From Rhodoplanes tepidamans (GTDB taxonomy: Bacteria; Pseudomonadota; Alphaproteobacteria; Rhizobiales; Xanthobacteraceae): 64,000 nucleotides of DNA. Below the pieces are notes generated by a model. It saw nothing but the letters and a program-made list of their open reading frames with translations, did not search any database and had not been told where the DNA came from. The translations under genes were made by a program, and so were the position numbers. This document shows, in pieces, positions 23,160-32,655 of this stretch (positions are counted from its first letter, which is position 1; each line of letters begins with the position of its first letter). The stretch covers positions 62,001-126,000 of the forward strand of contig NZ_JAUSUJ010000015.1 in assembly GCF_030813915.1 (NCBI RefSeq). The letters are read 5' to 3'.

Positions 23160-24035
23160 ATGCCCAGCCTGAAAGACCTGCGAAACCGGATCGCCGCGAC
23201 CAAGGCGACGCAGAAGATCACCAAGGCCATGCAGATGGTCGCCGCGTCCAAGCTCCGGCGCGCCCAGGCGGCCGCCGAGGCGGCGCGCCCGTATTCGGAG
23301 CGGATGCAGCGCACCCTCGGCAACATCGCGGCCTCGGTGCAGGACAATCCCGAGGGGCCGCGTCTGCTCGCCGGCACCGGGCGCGACCAGGTTCACCTGC
23401 TGCTCGTCTGCACGGGCGAGCGCGGCCTGTGCGGCCCGTTCAACTCGGCGATCGTGCGGCTCGCCCGCGACCGCGCCAACCAGCTTCTCGCCGAAGGCAA
23501 GCAGATCAAGATCCTCTGCGTCGGCCGCAAGGGCTTCGACCAGCTCAAGCGGCTGTTCGAGGACGAGATCATCGACGTGATCGATCTGCGCGCGGTGCGC
23601 CAGATCCGCTTCGAGAACGCCCACGAGATCGCCCAGCGCGTCATCTCGCTCTACGACCAGGGCGCCTTCGACGTCTGCACCCTGTTCTACTCGCGCTTCA
23701 AGTCGGTGATCGCCCAGGTCCCGACCGCCCAGCAGCTCATCCCGGCCGTGTTCGAGGGGGCGCCCGCCAACGGCCCGGCGCCGTCCTACGAGTACGAGCC
23801 CGACGAGGAGCAGCTCCTCGCGGAGCTGCTGCCGCTCAACATCTCGGTGCAGGTGTTCAAGGCGCTGCTGGAGAACGCCGCCTCGTTCTACGGCGCCCAG
23901 ATGAGCGCGATGGACAACGCCACCCGCAATGCCGGCGAGATGATCCGCAAGCAGACCCTGAAGTACAACCGCACCCGCCAGGCGATGATCACCAGCGAGC
24001 TGATCGAGATCATCTCGGGCGCCGAGGCGCTCTGA
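23160..24035 (+). CDS. atpG: ATP synthase F1 subunit gamma
   Basis: The 291-residue central rotor shaft of F1. The N-terminal coiled-coil helix begins [20 protein letters not shown], and the C-terminal helix contains [13 protein letters not shown] and [16 protein letters not shown], which are the family signature. It is followed after 28 bases by an Ohr-type peroxidase gene rather than directly by atpD. Confidence 0.99.
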   Translation: MPSLKDLRNRIAATKATQKITKAMQMVAASKLRRAQAAAEAARPYSERMQRTLGNIAASVQDNPEGPRLLAGTGRDQVHLLLVCTGERGLCGPFNSAIVRLARDRANQLLAEGKQIKILCVGRKGFDQLKRLFEDEIIDVIDLRAVRQIRFENAHEIAQRVISLYDQGAFDVCTLFYSRFKSVIAQVPTAQQLIPAVFEGAPANGPAPSYEYEPDEEQLLAELLPLNISVQVFKALLENAASFYGAQMSAMDNATRNAGEMIRKQTLKYNRTRQAMITSELIEIISGAEAL

Positions 24036-24063
24036 CGACTTCCGGTCGAACAGGAGACCCCCC

Positions 24064-24468
24064 ATGGCCTACACGACGACGGCGACCACCAAGGGCGGAC
24101 GTGACGGACGGGCGGTGCTGGAGAACGGCGGCCTCGGGCTCGCCATGGCGCTGCCCAAAGAGATGGGCGGCTCGGGCGAAGGCCACAATCCCGAGCAGCT
24201 GTTCGCGCTCGGCTGGTCGTCCTGCTTCGGCCAGGCGATCCTGGCGCTGTCGAAGAAGCACGGCGTCGACGGCCAGGCCGCGCGCGTGACCGTGTCGATC
24301 GGCATCGACAAGGACGAGGTGAGCTTCGCCCTCACCGCCGAGATCAAGGTCTCGATCCCGGGCGCCGACAAGGCCAAGGTCGAGGCCCTGGTCGAGGACG
24401 CCCACCGCATCTGCCCGTACTCGCGGGCCACCCGCAACAACGTGCCGGTCAAGCTGACCGTCGTCTGA
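24064..24468 (+). CDS. ohr: Organic hydroperoxide resistance protein (Ohr/OsmC family)
   Basis: A thiol peroxidase of 134 residues that reduces organic peroxides with lipoylated partners. Both redox cysteines are present: Cys54 in GWSSCFGQAI and Cys117 in RICPYSRAT, together with Glu44 and Arg16 at places matching the active-site pair. The ribosome site AGGAGA precedes the ATG. It lies between atpG and atpD in the same direction with spacers of 28 and 63 bases, so it is almost certainly transcribed with the ATP synthase genes. That position is unusual. Ohr rather than OsmC is favoured by the CPYS motif. Confidence 0.93.
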   Translation: MAYTTTATTKGGRDGRAVLENGGLGLAMALPKEMGGSGEGHNPEQLFALGWSSCFGQAILALSKKHGVDGQAARVTVSIGIDKDEVSFALTAEIKVSIPGADKAKVEALVEDAHRICPYSRATRNNVPVKLTVV

Positions 24469-25977
<1,509 letters not shown>

Positions 25978-26004
25978 GCCGCGACTTCCGAACGAACTGC
26001 GAGT

Positions 26005-26100
26005 GAATTGGCGAATAGCGAATAGGGAGTAGCGAATAGGGAAGAGCGGTGGCGGATAGGTCGTGCAACCATTCGCTATTCGCTACTCGCCATTCGCTAA
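26005..26100. repeat. Imperfect inverted repeat between atpD and atpC (family D)
   Basis: The left arm (TAGCGAATAGGGAGTAGCGA region, 26014-26040) and the right arm (26072-26100, complement TAGCGAATGGCGAGTAGCGA) pair over about 24 bases with a few mismatches, and each arm itself carries GCGAATAG direct repeats. The right arm ends seven bases before the atpC start and seems to occupy the normal ribosome-site position. Confidence 0.85.
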
Positions 26101-26107
26101 ATGAGCC

Positions 26108-26506
26108 ATGTCCACCTTTCACTTCGAGCTCGTGTCGCCCGAGAAGCTGATGTTCTCCGGCGAGGTCACCCAGGTGGACGTGCCGGGCGAGGAGGGCGAC
26201 TTCGGCATCATGGCCGGCCATGCGCCCTTCGTCGCGACGCTGCGGCCCGGCGTGCTCACCGTCTATGGCGAGAACGCTCCGAAGATGATCGTGGTGCGGG
26301 GCGGCTTCGCCGAGGTCGGGCCGAACGGCCTCACCGTGCTGGCCCAGGAGGTCGTCCCGGTCGACGAGCTCCAGCCGGAGGTGATCCGCCAGGCGATCCA
26401 GGACGCCCAGGAAGACGTCACCGACGCCAAGGACGACCGCGCCCGCGACAAGGCCACCCAGCGCCTGTCCCAGCTGCAGACCCTGAAGGACGCGCTCGGG
26501 CACTGA
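26108..26506 (+). CDS. atpC: ATP synthase F1 subunit epsilon
   Basis: The 132-residue rotor subunit with the beta-sandwich N-domain ([29 protein letters not shown]) and a C-terminal helical hairpin. It couples rotation and inhibits idle ATP hydrolysis. The ATG at 26108 lacks a clear Shine-Dalgarno sequence because a palindromic repeat ends just before it, so translation may rely on mRNA structure or be weak. It is the last gene of the operon. Confidence 0.97.
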   Translation: MSTFHFELVSPEKLMFSGEVTQVDVPGEEGDFGIMAGHAPFVATLRPGVLTVYGENAPKMIVVRGGFAEVGPNGLTVLAQEVVPVDELQPEVIRQAIQDAQEDVTDAKDDRARDKATQRLSQLQTLKDALGH

Positions 26507-26522
26507 GTCGGGTGGCGCACGC

Positions 26523-26631
26523 GGTCATTCCGGGGCGCCGCGCAGCGGCGAACCCGGAATCCAGCCGCGAATTCGGAACTGGTCGCTGGATTCCGGGTTC
26601 GCGGACCTGGTGGTCCGCGCCCCGGAATGAC
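26523..26631. repeat. Palindromic element, family A copy 2
   Basis: Outer arms GGTCATTCCGGGG and CCCCGGAATGAC with inner arms CCCGGAATCCAG and CTGGATTCCGGG make a nested pair of hairpins after atpC. It shares its outer arms with the elements at 1107 and 29888. Confidence 0.88.
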
Positions 26632-26716
26632 GGGAGGACGGTCGTCCTCCACCGCGTGCTTAAGCGCCCCGCTCGCGCTATGATGGCGCCGACCGTCCGG
26701 TGTCGAGCGCCGCGCC

Positions 26717-27616
26717 ATGATGTTCGCGCCCCTGCAGTACGACGAGCCGCTCTACCGGCCCCCGAGCGAGGGCCGCAACCTGATCGTCCAGGCGACGATC
26801 GGCTGTTCGTTCAACCGCTGCACCTTCTGCGCCATGTACAAGGGCAAGCACTTTCACGCGCGCCCGCTCGGCGACGTGTTCGCCGACATCGAGGCGGCGG
26901 CGCGGGTGTGGCCGGACGCCGACCGGGTGTTTCTCGCCGACGGCGACGCCCTGGTGCTGCCGACCGAGACGCTCGCCGCCATCCTCGACCGGCTGTCGGC
27001 CGCCTTCCCGCGGCTCGAGCGGGTGTCGTCCTACGCGACGCCGATCAACCTCACGCAGAAGCAGCCCGGCGAGCTGCGGCTGCTGCGCGAGAAGCGGCTG
27101 TCGCTGGTCTATGTCGGCGTCGAGTCGGGCGCGCCGGCGATCCTGTCGCGGATCCGCAAGGGCGCGACGCCGGAGCGCATCGCCGAAGCGTTGAACCGCG
27201 CCCGCGCCGCCGGCCTCGCCGTTTCGGCCACGGTGATTCTCGGCGTCGGCGGCCGTCGCCTGTGGCGCGAGCATGTCGAGGGCACGGCGGCCGTGATCAA
27301 TGCGGCGCCGCCCGCCTATCTCTCGACCCTGCAGCTCCGCCTCGGCGCGGACGAGATCGACGAGTTTCTTCAGCGCTTCCAGCGCGACGGCCCGCCGTTC
27401 GAGTGGCAGGACGACGCCGGTGTGCTGGAGGAGCAGGAGGCGCTGCTCGCCGCCCTCGACCCGAAGCAGCCCGTGGTGTTCCGCTCCAACCACGCCTCGA
27501 ACTGCCTGCCGCTCGCCGGCACGCTGCCGCAGGACCGTGACCGGCTCCTGCAGATCGTCGGGGCCGCCCGAAGAGGCGCCCCGGTGCTGAGGCCCGAGTT
27601 CCTGCGGGGATTGTGA
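26717..27616 (+). CDS. Radical SAM protein (COG1032-like)
   Basis: The 299-residue protein has an N-terminal cysteine cluster CSFNRCTFC (near residues 30-38), spaced CX4CX2C rather than the textbook CX3CX2C, followed by MYKGKHF. A radical SAM TIM-barrel continues with DGDALVLPT, SSYATPINL, YVGVESGAP and TVILGVGG, which bind S-adenosylmethionine. The C-terminal half lacks a second cluster motif. I infer a family of uncharacterised radical SAM enzymes with this CTFC-MYK start; the substrate is unknown. It stands alone between the atp operon and a convergent ABC operon. Confidence 0.85.
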   Translation: MMFAPLQYDEPLYRPPSEGRNLIVQATIGCSFNRCTFCAMYKGKHFHARPLGDVFADIEAAARVWPDADRVFLADGDALVLPTETLAAILDRLSAAFPRLERVSSYATPINLTQKQPGELRLLREKRLSLVYVGVESGAPAILSRIRKGATPERIAEALNRARAAGLAVSATVILGVGGRRLWREHVEGTAAVINAAPPAYLSTLQLRLGADEIDEFLQRFQRDGPPFEWQDDAGVLEEQEALLAALDPKQPVVFRSNHASNCLPLAGTLPQDRDRLLQIVGAARRGAPVLRPEFLRGL

Positions 27617-27693
27617 GCGGCGCACCGTGAGAGCCTCGCGCCCCGGACGCGGCGCACCGCACCGCGAGCCGGGACACGCGGCATGCGACCTGA

Positions 27694-29055
27694 TCAGATC
27701 ACCATCCGGCTCACCGCCCGCCGCGCCTCGGCGAACAGGCCGGGCAGGTCGAGGCCGGGAATCCGTCCGTCCTCGACGATCAGGCGGCCGTTGCAGAAGC
27801 CCCATTTCACGTGGGCCTGGCCGCCTCCGGCGACCGGGGCGATGGCGGGGTCGTGCAGGCCGGCATAGCGCGGGTGATCGAGCGAATAGACGACCAGGTC
27901 GGCCGCCATGCCGGGTGCCACCATGCCGGTGTCGGAGAGGCCCAGCACGGTCGCGCCGCCGGTCGTCCCCCACCGGATCACGTCCTCGACCGTGACGGCC
28001 GCGGCACCGTCGCGGACGCGGTGCACGAGCCACGCCATGTGGCTCTCGCAGATCATGTCGGCCGCCTCGTTGGAGCCGGCGCCGTCCACGCCGAGCGAGA
28101 CGCGGCCGCCGAGCCGGGCCAGCTCCGGGGCGAACGCGATCCCCGAGCCGAGCCGGCAATTCGATTGCGGGCAGTGCGCCATGCCGGTGCCGGTCTCCGC
28201 CATCAGCCGGATCTCCTCGGGCTGCATGTGGCAGAGATGAGCGAAGAACACGTCCGGCCCGACCCAGTCGTGGCGCCGTACGAACTCGAGCGGCGTGCAG
28301 CCGTGCACGTCGCGGCAGAAGTCGATGTAGTCGAGCGATTCCGACAGATGGCTGTGCAGCCCGATCCCCATCTTCCGCGCGGCCGCGGCGAACGCGGGCA
28401 GCTCGTGCGCGTGCACCGACCAGGTCGGCGTGGTCGGGGCGAGGATGACCTTGCGCATCGCGTCGCCGCCCGCCTGATGGAAGCGGCCGACGTCGGTCTC
28501 GACGCTCGCCAGCATGTCGTCGAGCGTCTCGGGCCGCGCCTCCGGCGGCGGGTTCTTGTCGATCTCGCGCACCTTGGTGGCGCCGCCCCGCATCAGCACG
28601 AAGCGCACGCCGAATTTTTCGGCGAGCTCGAACAGCAGGGCCGAGCCGTCGAAGCCCATGCCGGGCCAGTAGGCGTAGTGATGGTCGGCGATGGTGGTGC
28701 AGCCGGACAGCACCAGCTCGGCGATGCCGATGGTGGCGGCGATCCGCAGCGTCTCGTCGTTCACGAAGCGGCGATAGGCGACCGGCACGGCGGAGAGCCA
28801 CGGCGCCAGCTGCAGGTCGATGCCGGCCGGGATGCCCTTCATCAACGACTGGAACAGGTGGTGGTGCGTGTTGATCCAGCCCGGATAGACGACGCAGTCG
28901 GTGGCGTCGAGCACACGCTCGCCGGGCTCCGGCGCGAGCACGCCGATCGCCGCGATGTGATTGCCGCGCAGGCGGATGTCGGGGCCGGCCGCGCGGGCGG
29001 CCGCTCCCGTGCCACCGGTCATGATGGCGGTGGCGTTGCGGATGAGGAGGTCCAT
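27694..29055 (-). CDS. Amidohydrolase, 8-oxoguanine deaminase / triazine hydrolase-like
   Basis: The 453-residue cytoplasmic metal-dependent deaminase or hydrolase has the HxH ligands at NTHHHLFQ (64-66), a third His in GLHSHLSES, a fourth in FAHLCHM, and the Asp in LGVDGAGSNEAADM. The GVDG-x-x-SN motif is shared with 8-oxoguanine deaminase, AtzA, AtzB and TrzN, which remove amino groups or halogens from purine or s-triazine rings. Its ATG overlaps the stop of an ABC permease by one base, so it is the last gene of an importer operon and probably acts on the imported ring compound. Confidence 0.85.
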   Translation of the reverse strand: MDLLIRNATAIMTGGTGAAARAAGPDIRLRGNHIAAIGVLAPEPGERVLDATDCVVYPGWINTHHHLFQSLMKGIPAGIDLQLAPWLSAVPVAYRRFVNDETLRIAATIGIAELVLSGCTTIADHHYAYWPGMGFDGSALLFELAEKFGVRFVLMRGGATKVREIDKNPPPEARPETLDDMLASVETDVGRFHQAGGDAMRKVILAPTTPTWSVHAHELPAFAAAARKMGIGLHSHLSESLDYIDFCRDVHGCTPLEFVRRHDWVGPDVFFAHLCHMQPEEIRLMAETGTGMAHCPQSNCRLGSGIAFAPELARLGGRVSLGVDGAGSNEAADMICESHMAWLVHRVRDGAAAVTVEDVIRWGTTGGATVLGLSDTGMVAPGMAADLVVYSLDHPRYAGLHDPAIAPVAGGGQAHVKWGFCNGRLIVEDGRIPGLDLPGLFAEARRAVSRMVI

Positions 29056-29852
29056 CAGGTCTCCGGAACGAGCTCGCTCTCGTGCCAGTCGCCGAGCGCC
29101 AGCTTGGAGAGCGTGACCATGATCAGGAACAGGGCGACGCCGGTCAGCGTGATCAGGAACAGGGCGGCGAAGAGGAGCGGGATGTCGAGCTGGAAGCCGG
29201 CCTGGAGGATCTGGTAGGCGAGGCCGGCCGAGGTGCCGCCGGTGCCGGCGACGAACTCGGCCACCACGGCGCCGATCAGCGCGAGGCCCGAGGAGATGCG
29301 CAGGCCGCCGAAGAAGTAGGGCGCCGCGCTCGGGATGCGCAGGCGGACCAGCTCCTGCAGCCGGGTCGCCCTGTTCATCCGGAACAGGTTCAGCAGCCCC
29401 GGATTGACGCTGCGCAGCCCCAGGATGGTGTTCGAGATGATCGGGAACAGCGCCACGATGGTGGCGCAGACGACGAGGGCCGCGGTCGGCTCCTTCACCC
29501 AGATGATGATCAGCGGCGCGATGGCGACGACCGGGGTCACCTGGAGAAGCACCGCATAGGGGAAGAACGACATCTCGATGAACTTGCTCTGCGCGAACGC
29601 GAAGGCGATCAGCGTGCCGATGACGACGGCCAGAAAGAAAGCCATGAACGTCACCTTCAGGGTGACGAGCAGCGAGGCGAACAGGAGCGACCACTGGTCG
29701 ACAAGCGTCTCGGCGACCAGGATGGGCGACGGCACCAGATACTTGGGCACCTGCCAGTACCACACCGCGCCGTGCCAGACGACGAGCACGAGGATGCCGA
29801 CCAGGACGGGCAGGAGGACGGCGAGAGTGCGGTTGTTGGGATCGAGTGCCAT
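29055..29852 (-). CDS. ABC transporter permease (SsuC/ThiX-like)
   Basis: The 265-residue inner-membrane permease has about six hydrophobic segments and the BPD_transp_1 coupling loop near RLRIPSAAPYFFGGLRI. It forms the channel of the importer encoded by the two upstream genes (ATPase and binding protein). Its stop overlaps the amidohydrolase start by one base. A repeat element separates it from the ATPase gene. The substrate is unknown; related systems import pyrimidine-like, sulfonate or nitrile compounds. Confidence 0.9.
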   Translation of the reverse strand: MALDPNNRTLAVLLPVLVGILVLVVWHGAVWYWQVPKYLVPSPILVAETLVDQWSLLFASLLVTLKVTFMAFFLAVVIGTLIAFAFAQSKFIEMSFFPYAVLLQVTPVVAIAPLIIIWVKEPTAALVVCATIVALFPIISNTILGLRSVNPGLLNLFRMNRATRLQELVRLRIPSAAPYFFGGLRISSGLALIGAVVAEFVAGTGGTSAGLAYQILQAGFQLDIPLLFAALFLITLTGVALFLIMVTLSKLALGDWHESELVPET

Positions 29853-29887
29853 GGCGGGCCTCAGTCGGCGAGGATGCGATTACGGAT

Positions 29888-29995
29888 GGTCATTCCGGGC
29901 GAGGCTGCGTCAGCAGCCGGGACCCGGATCCAGCCCGGAACTCGGAGTGCGTGGCTGGAGTCCGGGTTCGCGGCTTCGCCGCGCCCCGGAATGAC
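29888..29995. repeat. Palindromic element, family A copy 3
   Basis: Outer arms GGTCATTCCGGG and CCCCGGAATGAC enclosing CCCGGATCCAGCC and GGCTGGAGTCCGGG. It occupies the spacer between the ABC ATPase and permease genes, inside the presumed transcript. Confidence 0.85.
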
Positions 29996-30013
29996 GAGAA
30001 AGACGCCGCCGTC

Positions 30014-30856
30014 TCATTCGTGCGCCGCGCCGGAGACGCTGGCCTCGGCCAGCAGGACCTGCAGGTCGCGCGCATAGGCGGCGAAGCGTTGCGAGACGCG
30101 CCAGGCGTCGTCGCGCGGATAGGGCTCGTCGATGACGACCTCGCGCAGCACCCGGCCCGGCCGCGCCGCCATCACGACGACGCGGGTGGAGAGGAAGACC
30201 GACTCGTAGATCGAGTGGGTGACGAACACCACGGTCAGCTTCCGCTCGAACCACAGGTCGAGCAGATCCTGGTCGAGCTTGTTGCGGGTGATCTCGTCGA
30301 GCGCGCCGAACGGCTCGTCCATCAGGAGCAGGTTCGGCTCGGTGACCAGCGCGCGGGCGATCGAGACGCGCATCTGCATGCCGCCGGAGAGCTGGCGCGG
30401 ATAGCTCGAATCGAACTTCTCGAGGCCGACCATCGCGAGCGCGCGATCGACGCGGGCATTGCCTTCGGCCTTCGGCACGCCGGCGAGGTCGAGCGGCAGC
30501 CGGACGTTGCCGCGCACCCGCGACCACGGCATCAGGGTCGGATCCTGGAAGACGAAGACCAGCTTCTTGCCCTCCTCGCCGACATGGCCGTAGTCGCGGC
30601 CCCACCACATCAGGCCGCCCGAGGTCGGCTCGATCAGGTTGGCCACCATCTTGAGGAGGGTCGACTTGCCGCAGCCGGAGGGGCCGAGCAGGGTGACGAA
30701 CTCGCCCTGGTTGACGGTGAGGTCGATCGGCGTCAGGGCCCGCACGCCGGTGCTGAACACCTTGTCGGCGCCCAGCACCTCGATGGCGGGCGGTCCGGCG
30801 GGGGCGGGCTCCTGGGCGTCGAACTCGGGGGTGCGCACGGCCTGGGCGATCGTCAT
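30014..30856 (-). CDS. ABC transporter ATP-binding protein (SsuB/ThiZ-like)
   Basis: The 280-residue ATPase energises the importer. Walker [11 protein letters not shown]-loop [14 protein letters not shown] signature LSGGMQMRV, Walker [14 protein letters not shown] and H-loop VTHSIYE are all present. The ALTPIDLTV start and the LMPW motif place it with the nitrate/sulfonate/taurine importer group. It lies 92 bases after the binding-protein gene and before the permease. Confidence 0.92.
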   Translation of the reverse strand: MTIAQAVRTPEFDAQEPAPAGPPAIEVLGADKVFSTGVRALTPIDLTVNQGEFVTLLGPSGCGKSTLLKMVANLIEPTSGGLMWWGRDYGHVGEEGKKLVFVFQDPTLMPWSRVRGNVRLPLDLAGVPKAEGNARVDRALAMVGLEKFDSSYPRQLSGGMQMRVSIARALVTEPNLLLMDEPFGALDEITRNKLDQDLLDLWFERKLTVVFVTHSIYESVFLSTRVVVMAARPGRVLREVVIDEPYPRDDAWRVSQRFAAYARDLQVLLAEASVSGAAHE

Positions 30857-30948
30857 GGCGTTTTCCGCTTCCGGCGGACCCGCGGCGCGCCGCGGGTCCG
30901 TCCTGTCTCGTCGGGTGGGGCGGCGGGCGGCCGCGGCCGCCCGGCCGG

Positions 30949-31944
30949 TCACGGCATGATCTTGAGGTCCTTGACGAACTGCAGCGTGTACGCGGCCTTC
31001 ATGTCGACCTCGGGCTTGAGCAGCTTCTCCTTCACCATGAAGTCGTAGGTCGCCTTCCAGCGCGCGTCGGTCATGATGCCGATGCCCTGCGTCGCCGCGT
31101 CGCCGCCGACCAGTACCTTGCTCTCGCGCAGCTTGCCGATCGCGTAGGCGATCTGCTCGTCGCTCATCTTCGGATTGTCCTTCTTGATGAGCGCGTTCGC
31201 GGGCGACGGATCGCCGTACAGGTAGCTCTTCCAGCCCTCCATCGACGCCTTGACGAAGCGCTGCACCATGTCGGGCTTCTCGTCGGCGATCTTCTTCAGC
31301 GTCACGATCGTGGTGCCGTAGGGCGGGTAGCCGTCGTTGGCGAAGAGGAAGAAGTTGACCTTGGCGCCGCTCTGCTGGGCCGCGAACGGCTCCGACGACA
31401 TGTAGGCCTGCATGGCGGCGTTCGGGTCGGCCAGGAACGGCTGCAGGTTGAACGTGTAGGTGCGGGTCTGGTCGTCCGTGTAGCCGAACTTGGTCTTCAT
31501 CCACGGCCACCAGTTGGAGCGGCCCGCGGTGGCGACGTAGATGGTCTTGCTCTTCAGGTCGGCGAGGCTCTTGACGTCCGGATGGGTCATCAGGCCCTGC
31601 AGGTCGGACTGGAACGACGTGGCGACCGTGACGGCCGGCACGCCCTGCTCGAGCGCCTTGTAGACCGAGAAGTCGTAGCTCATCAGGAACTCGGTCTGGC
31701 CGGCGCCGAGGATCTGCATGCCGTTGACCTGCGGGCCGCCCATGCGGATCGTCACGTCGAGGCCGTACTTCTTGTAGATGCCGGTGGCGACCGCTTGGTA
31801 GAAGCCGCCGTGCTCGGCCTGGGCGTACCAACTGGTGAGCATCGTGACCTTGTCCTCGGCCCGGGCGGGAGCCGGACCGATCGCGACGGCTGCCGTGCCG
31901 GCGAGGCAGGCGAGAACGGCCAACGGGCGCGCGAAAGCAAGCAT
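30949..31944 (-). CDS. ABC transporter substrate-binding protein (NMT1/THI5-like)
   Basis: The 331-residue periplasmic protein has a signal peptide ending ARA near residue 29 and an NMT1-like body: WYAQAEHGGFYQA, GIYKKYGLDVTI, QILGAGQTEFLM and DLKSKTIYV. GAGG lies eight bases before the ATG. This fold binds pyrimidine or thiamine-precursor-like molecules, sulfonates and others. As first gene of the importer operon that ends in a ring deaminase, it probably captures a nitrogen heterocycle. Confidence 0.9.
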   Translation of the reverse strand: MLAFARPLAVLACLAGTAAVAIGPAPARAEDKVTMLTSWYAQAEHGGFYQAVATGIYKKYGLDVTIRMGGPQVNGMQILGAGQTEFLMSYDFSVYKALEQGVPAVTVATSFQSDLQGLMTHPDVKSLADLKSKTIYVATAGRSNWWPWMKTKFGYTDDQTRTYTFNLQPFLADPNAAMQAYMSSEPFAAQQSGAKVNFFLFANDGYPPYGTTIVTLKKIADEKPDMVQRFVKASMEGWKSYLYGDPSPANALIKKDNPKMSDEQIAYAIGKLRESKVLVGGDAATQGIGIMTDARWKATYDFMVKEKLLKPEVDMKAAYTLQFVKDLKIMP

Positions 31945-32590
31945 GGAGACCTCATCCTGTGGATGTCGGACGACACCGGGGTGGCGAGTGGACGGACCGG
32001 GTGGACGCGACGGCGGACTGCGATGGCGACTGGCAATGCGGACGTGACGACGATCGCACCCCGGCCTGGCGGCCCGCGTGACCTTGCCACCCCGCCTGCG
32101 CCGGCGCCGTGACGGGCCGAGCGCGACCGACATGCGGTGTCCCGCATGCCCCGGATGACACGCCTTGCGAGGCTCGCAAGCTGTCGAGTGCACACGATTA
32201 GTGGCACTGCCCGAACGATTGTCAATCAAGCGGCCAGTCCAGATTCTATGCAGCTGCCTGGTTTTGCGGCGCAAATGTCGGGCGGGCGGTGGCGCTCCGG
32301 GACGGCTCTCCAGACGAGTCTTTCGCCGTATCATGTTGCCGTTCAAGCCGGTCCGCCGCCCGCCGAGGGGCTGTCGCCCGATCGCATCGAAGCGGCGGAC
32401 TGCAGCGGCATGTCGCACACGCTCGGTTCGCATGGCTGTCGCCGAGTGGCTCGAAGGGCCGGTTGCGGGCAGCTTCGCCCACCATCCGCTGCCACCCGCG
32501 AGTCCCCGATCTTGGCGAGAAACCATTCACCACGCGCGGCTTTGGACCCGCGACACCGCCCGCGGACGGTCTCCGGGCGCGACTCTGGGC
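31945..32590. other. Gene-free divergent region
   Basis: About 650 bases between the binding-protein gene (minus) and the RND efflux operon (plus). Several open frames exist but are Arg/Pro-rich and overlap one another, without family features. Parts near 32180-32280 are less GC-rich and probably hold the ABC operon promoter. Confidence 0.5.
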
Positions 32591-32639
32591 TTGACAAAGC
32601 CTGAGTGATGACAATTTTTAATATTCGTCACTCGTCATC
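32591..32639 (+). promoter_or_regulatory. Likely promoter and operator of the RND efflux operon
   Basis: TTGACA (32591-32596) resembles a -35 box, and an AT-rich core TTTTTAATATT follows. Around it GAGTGATGAC (32603-32612) is mirrored by GTCACTCGTCATC (32627-32639), giving interleaved inverted repeats GAGTGA/TCACTC and GATGAC/GTCATC. This is where the TetR regulator encoded in the operon would be expected to bind. Confidence 0.5.
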
Positions 32640-32655
32640 TCTCAGTGGTCCTCGC

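Noticed and set aside
32216-32229. FNR-like site near GATTGTCAATCAAG
   Set aside because: The half sites TTG and CAA are too close (TTGTCAATCAA), so the spacing does not fit the 14-base FNR consensus.
32137-32614. Open frames on both strands in the divergent region before the efflux operon
   Set aside because: Several frames overlap one another on both strands with similar composition and none shows a protein family.
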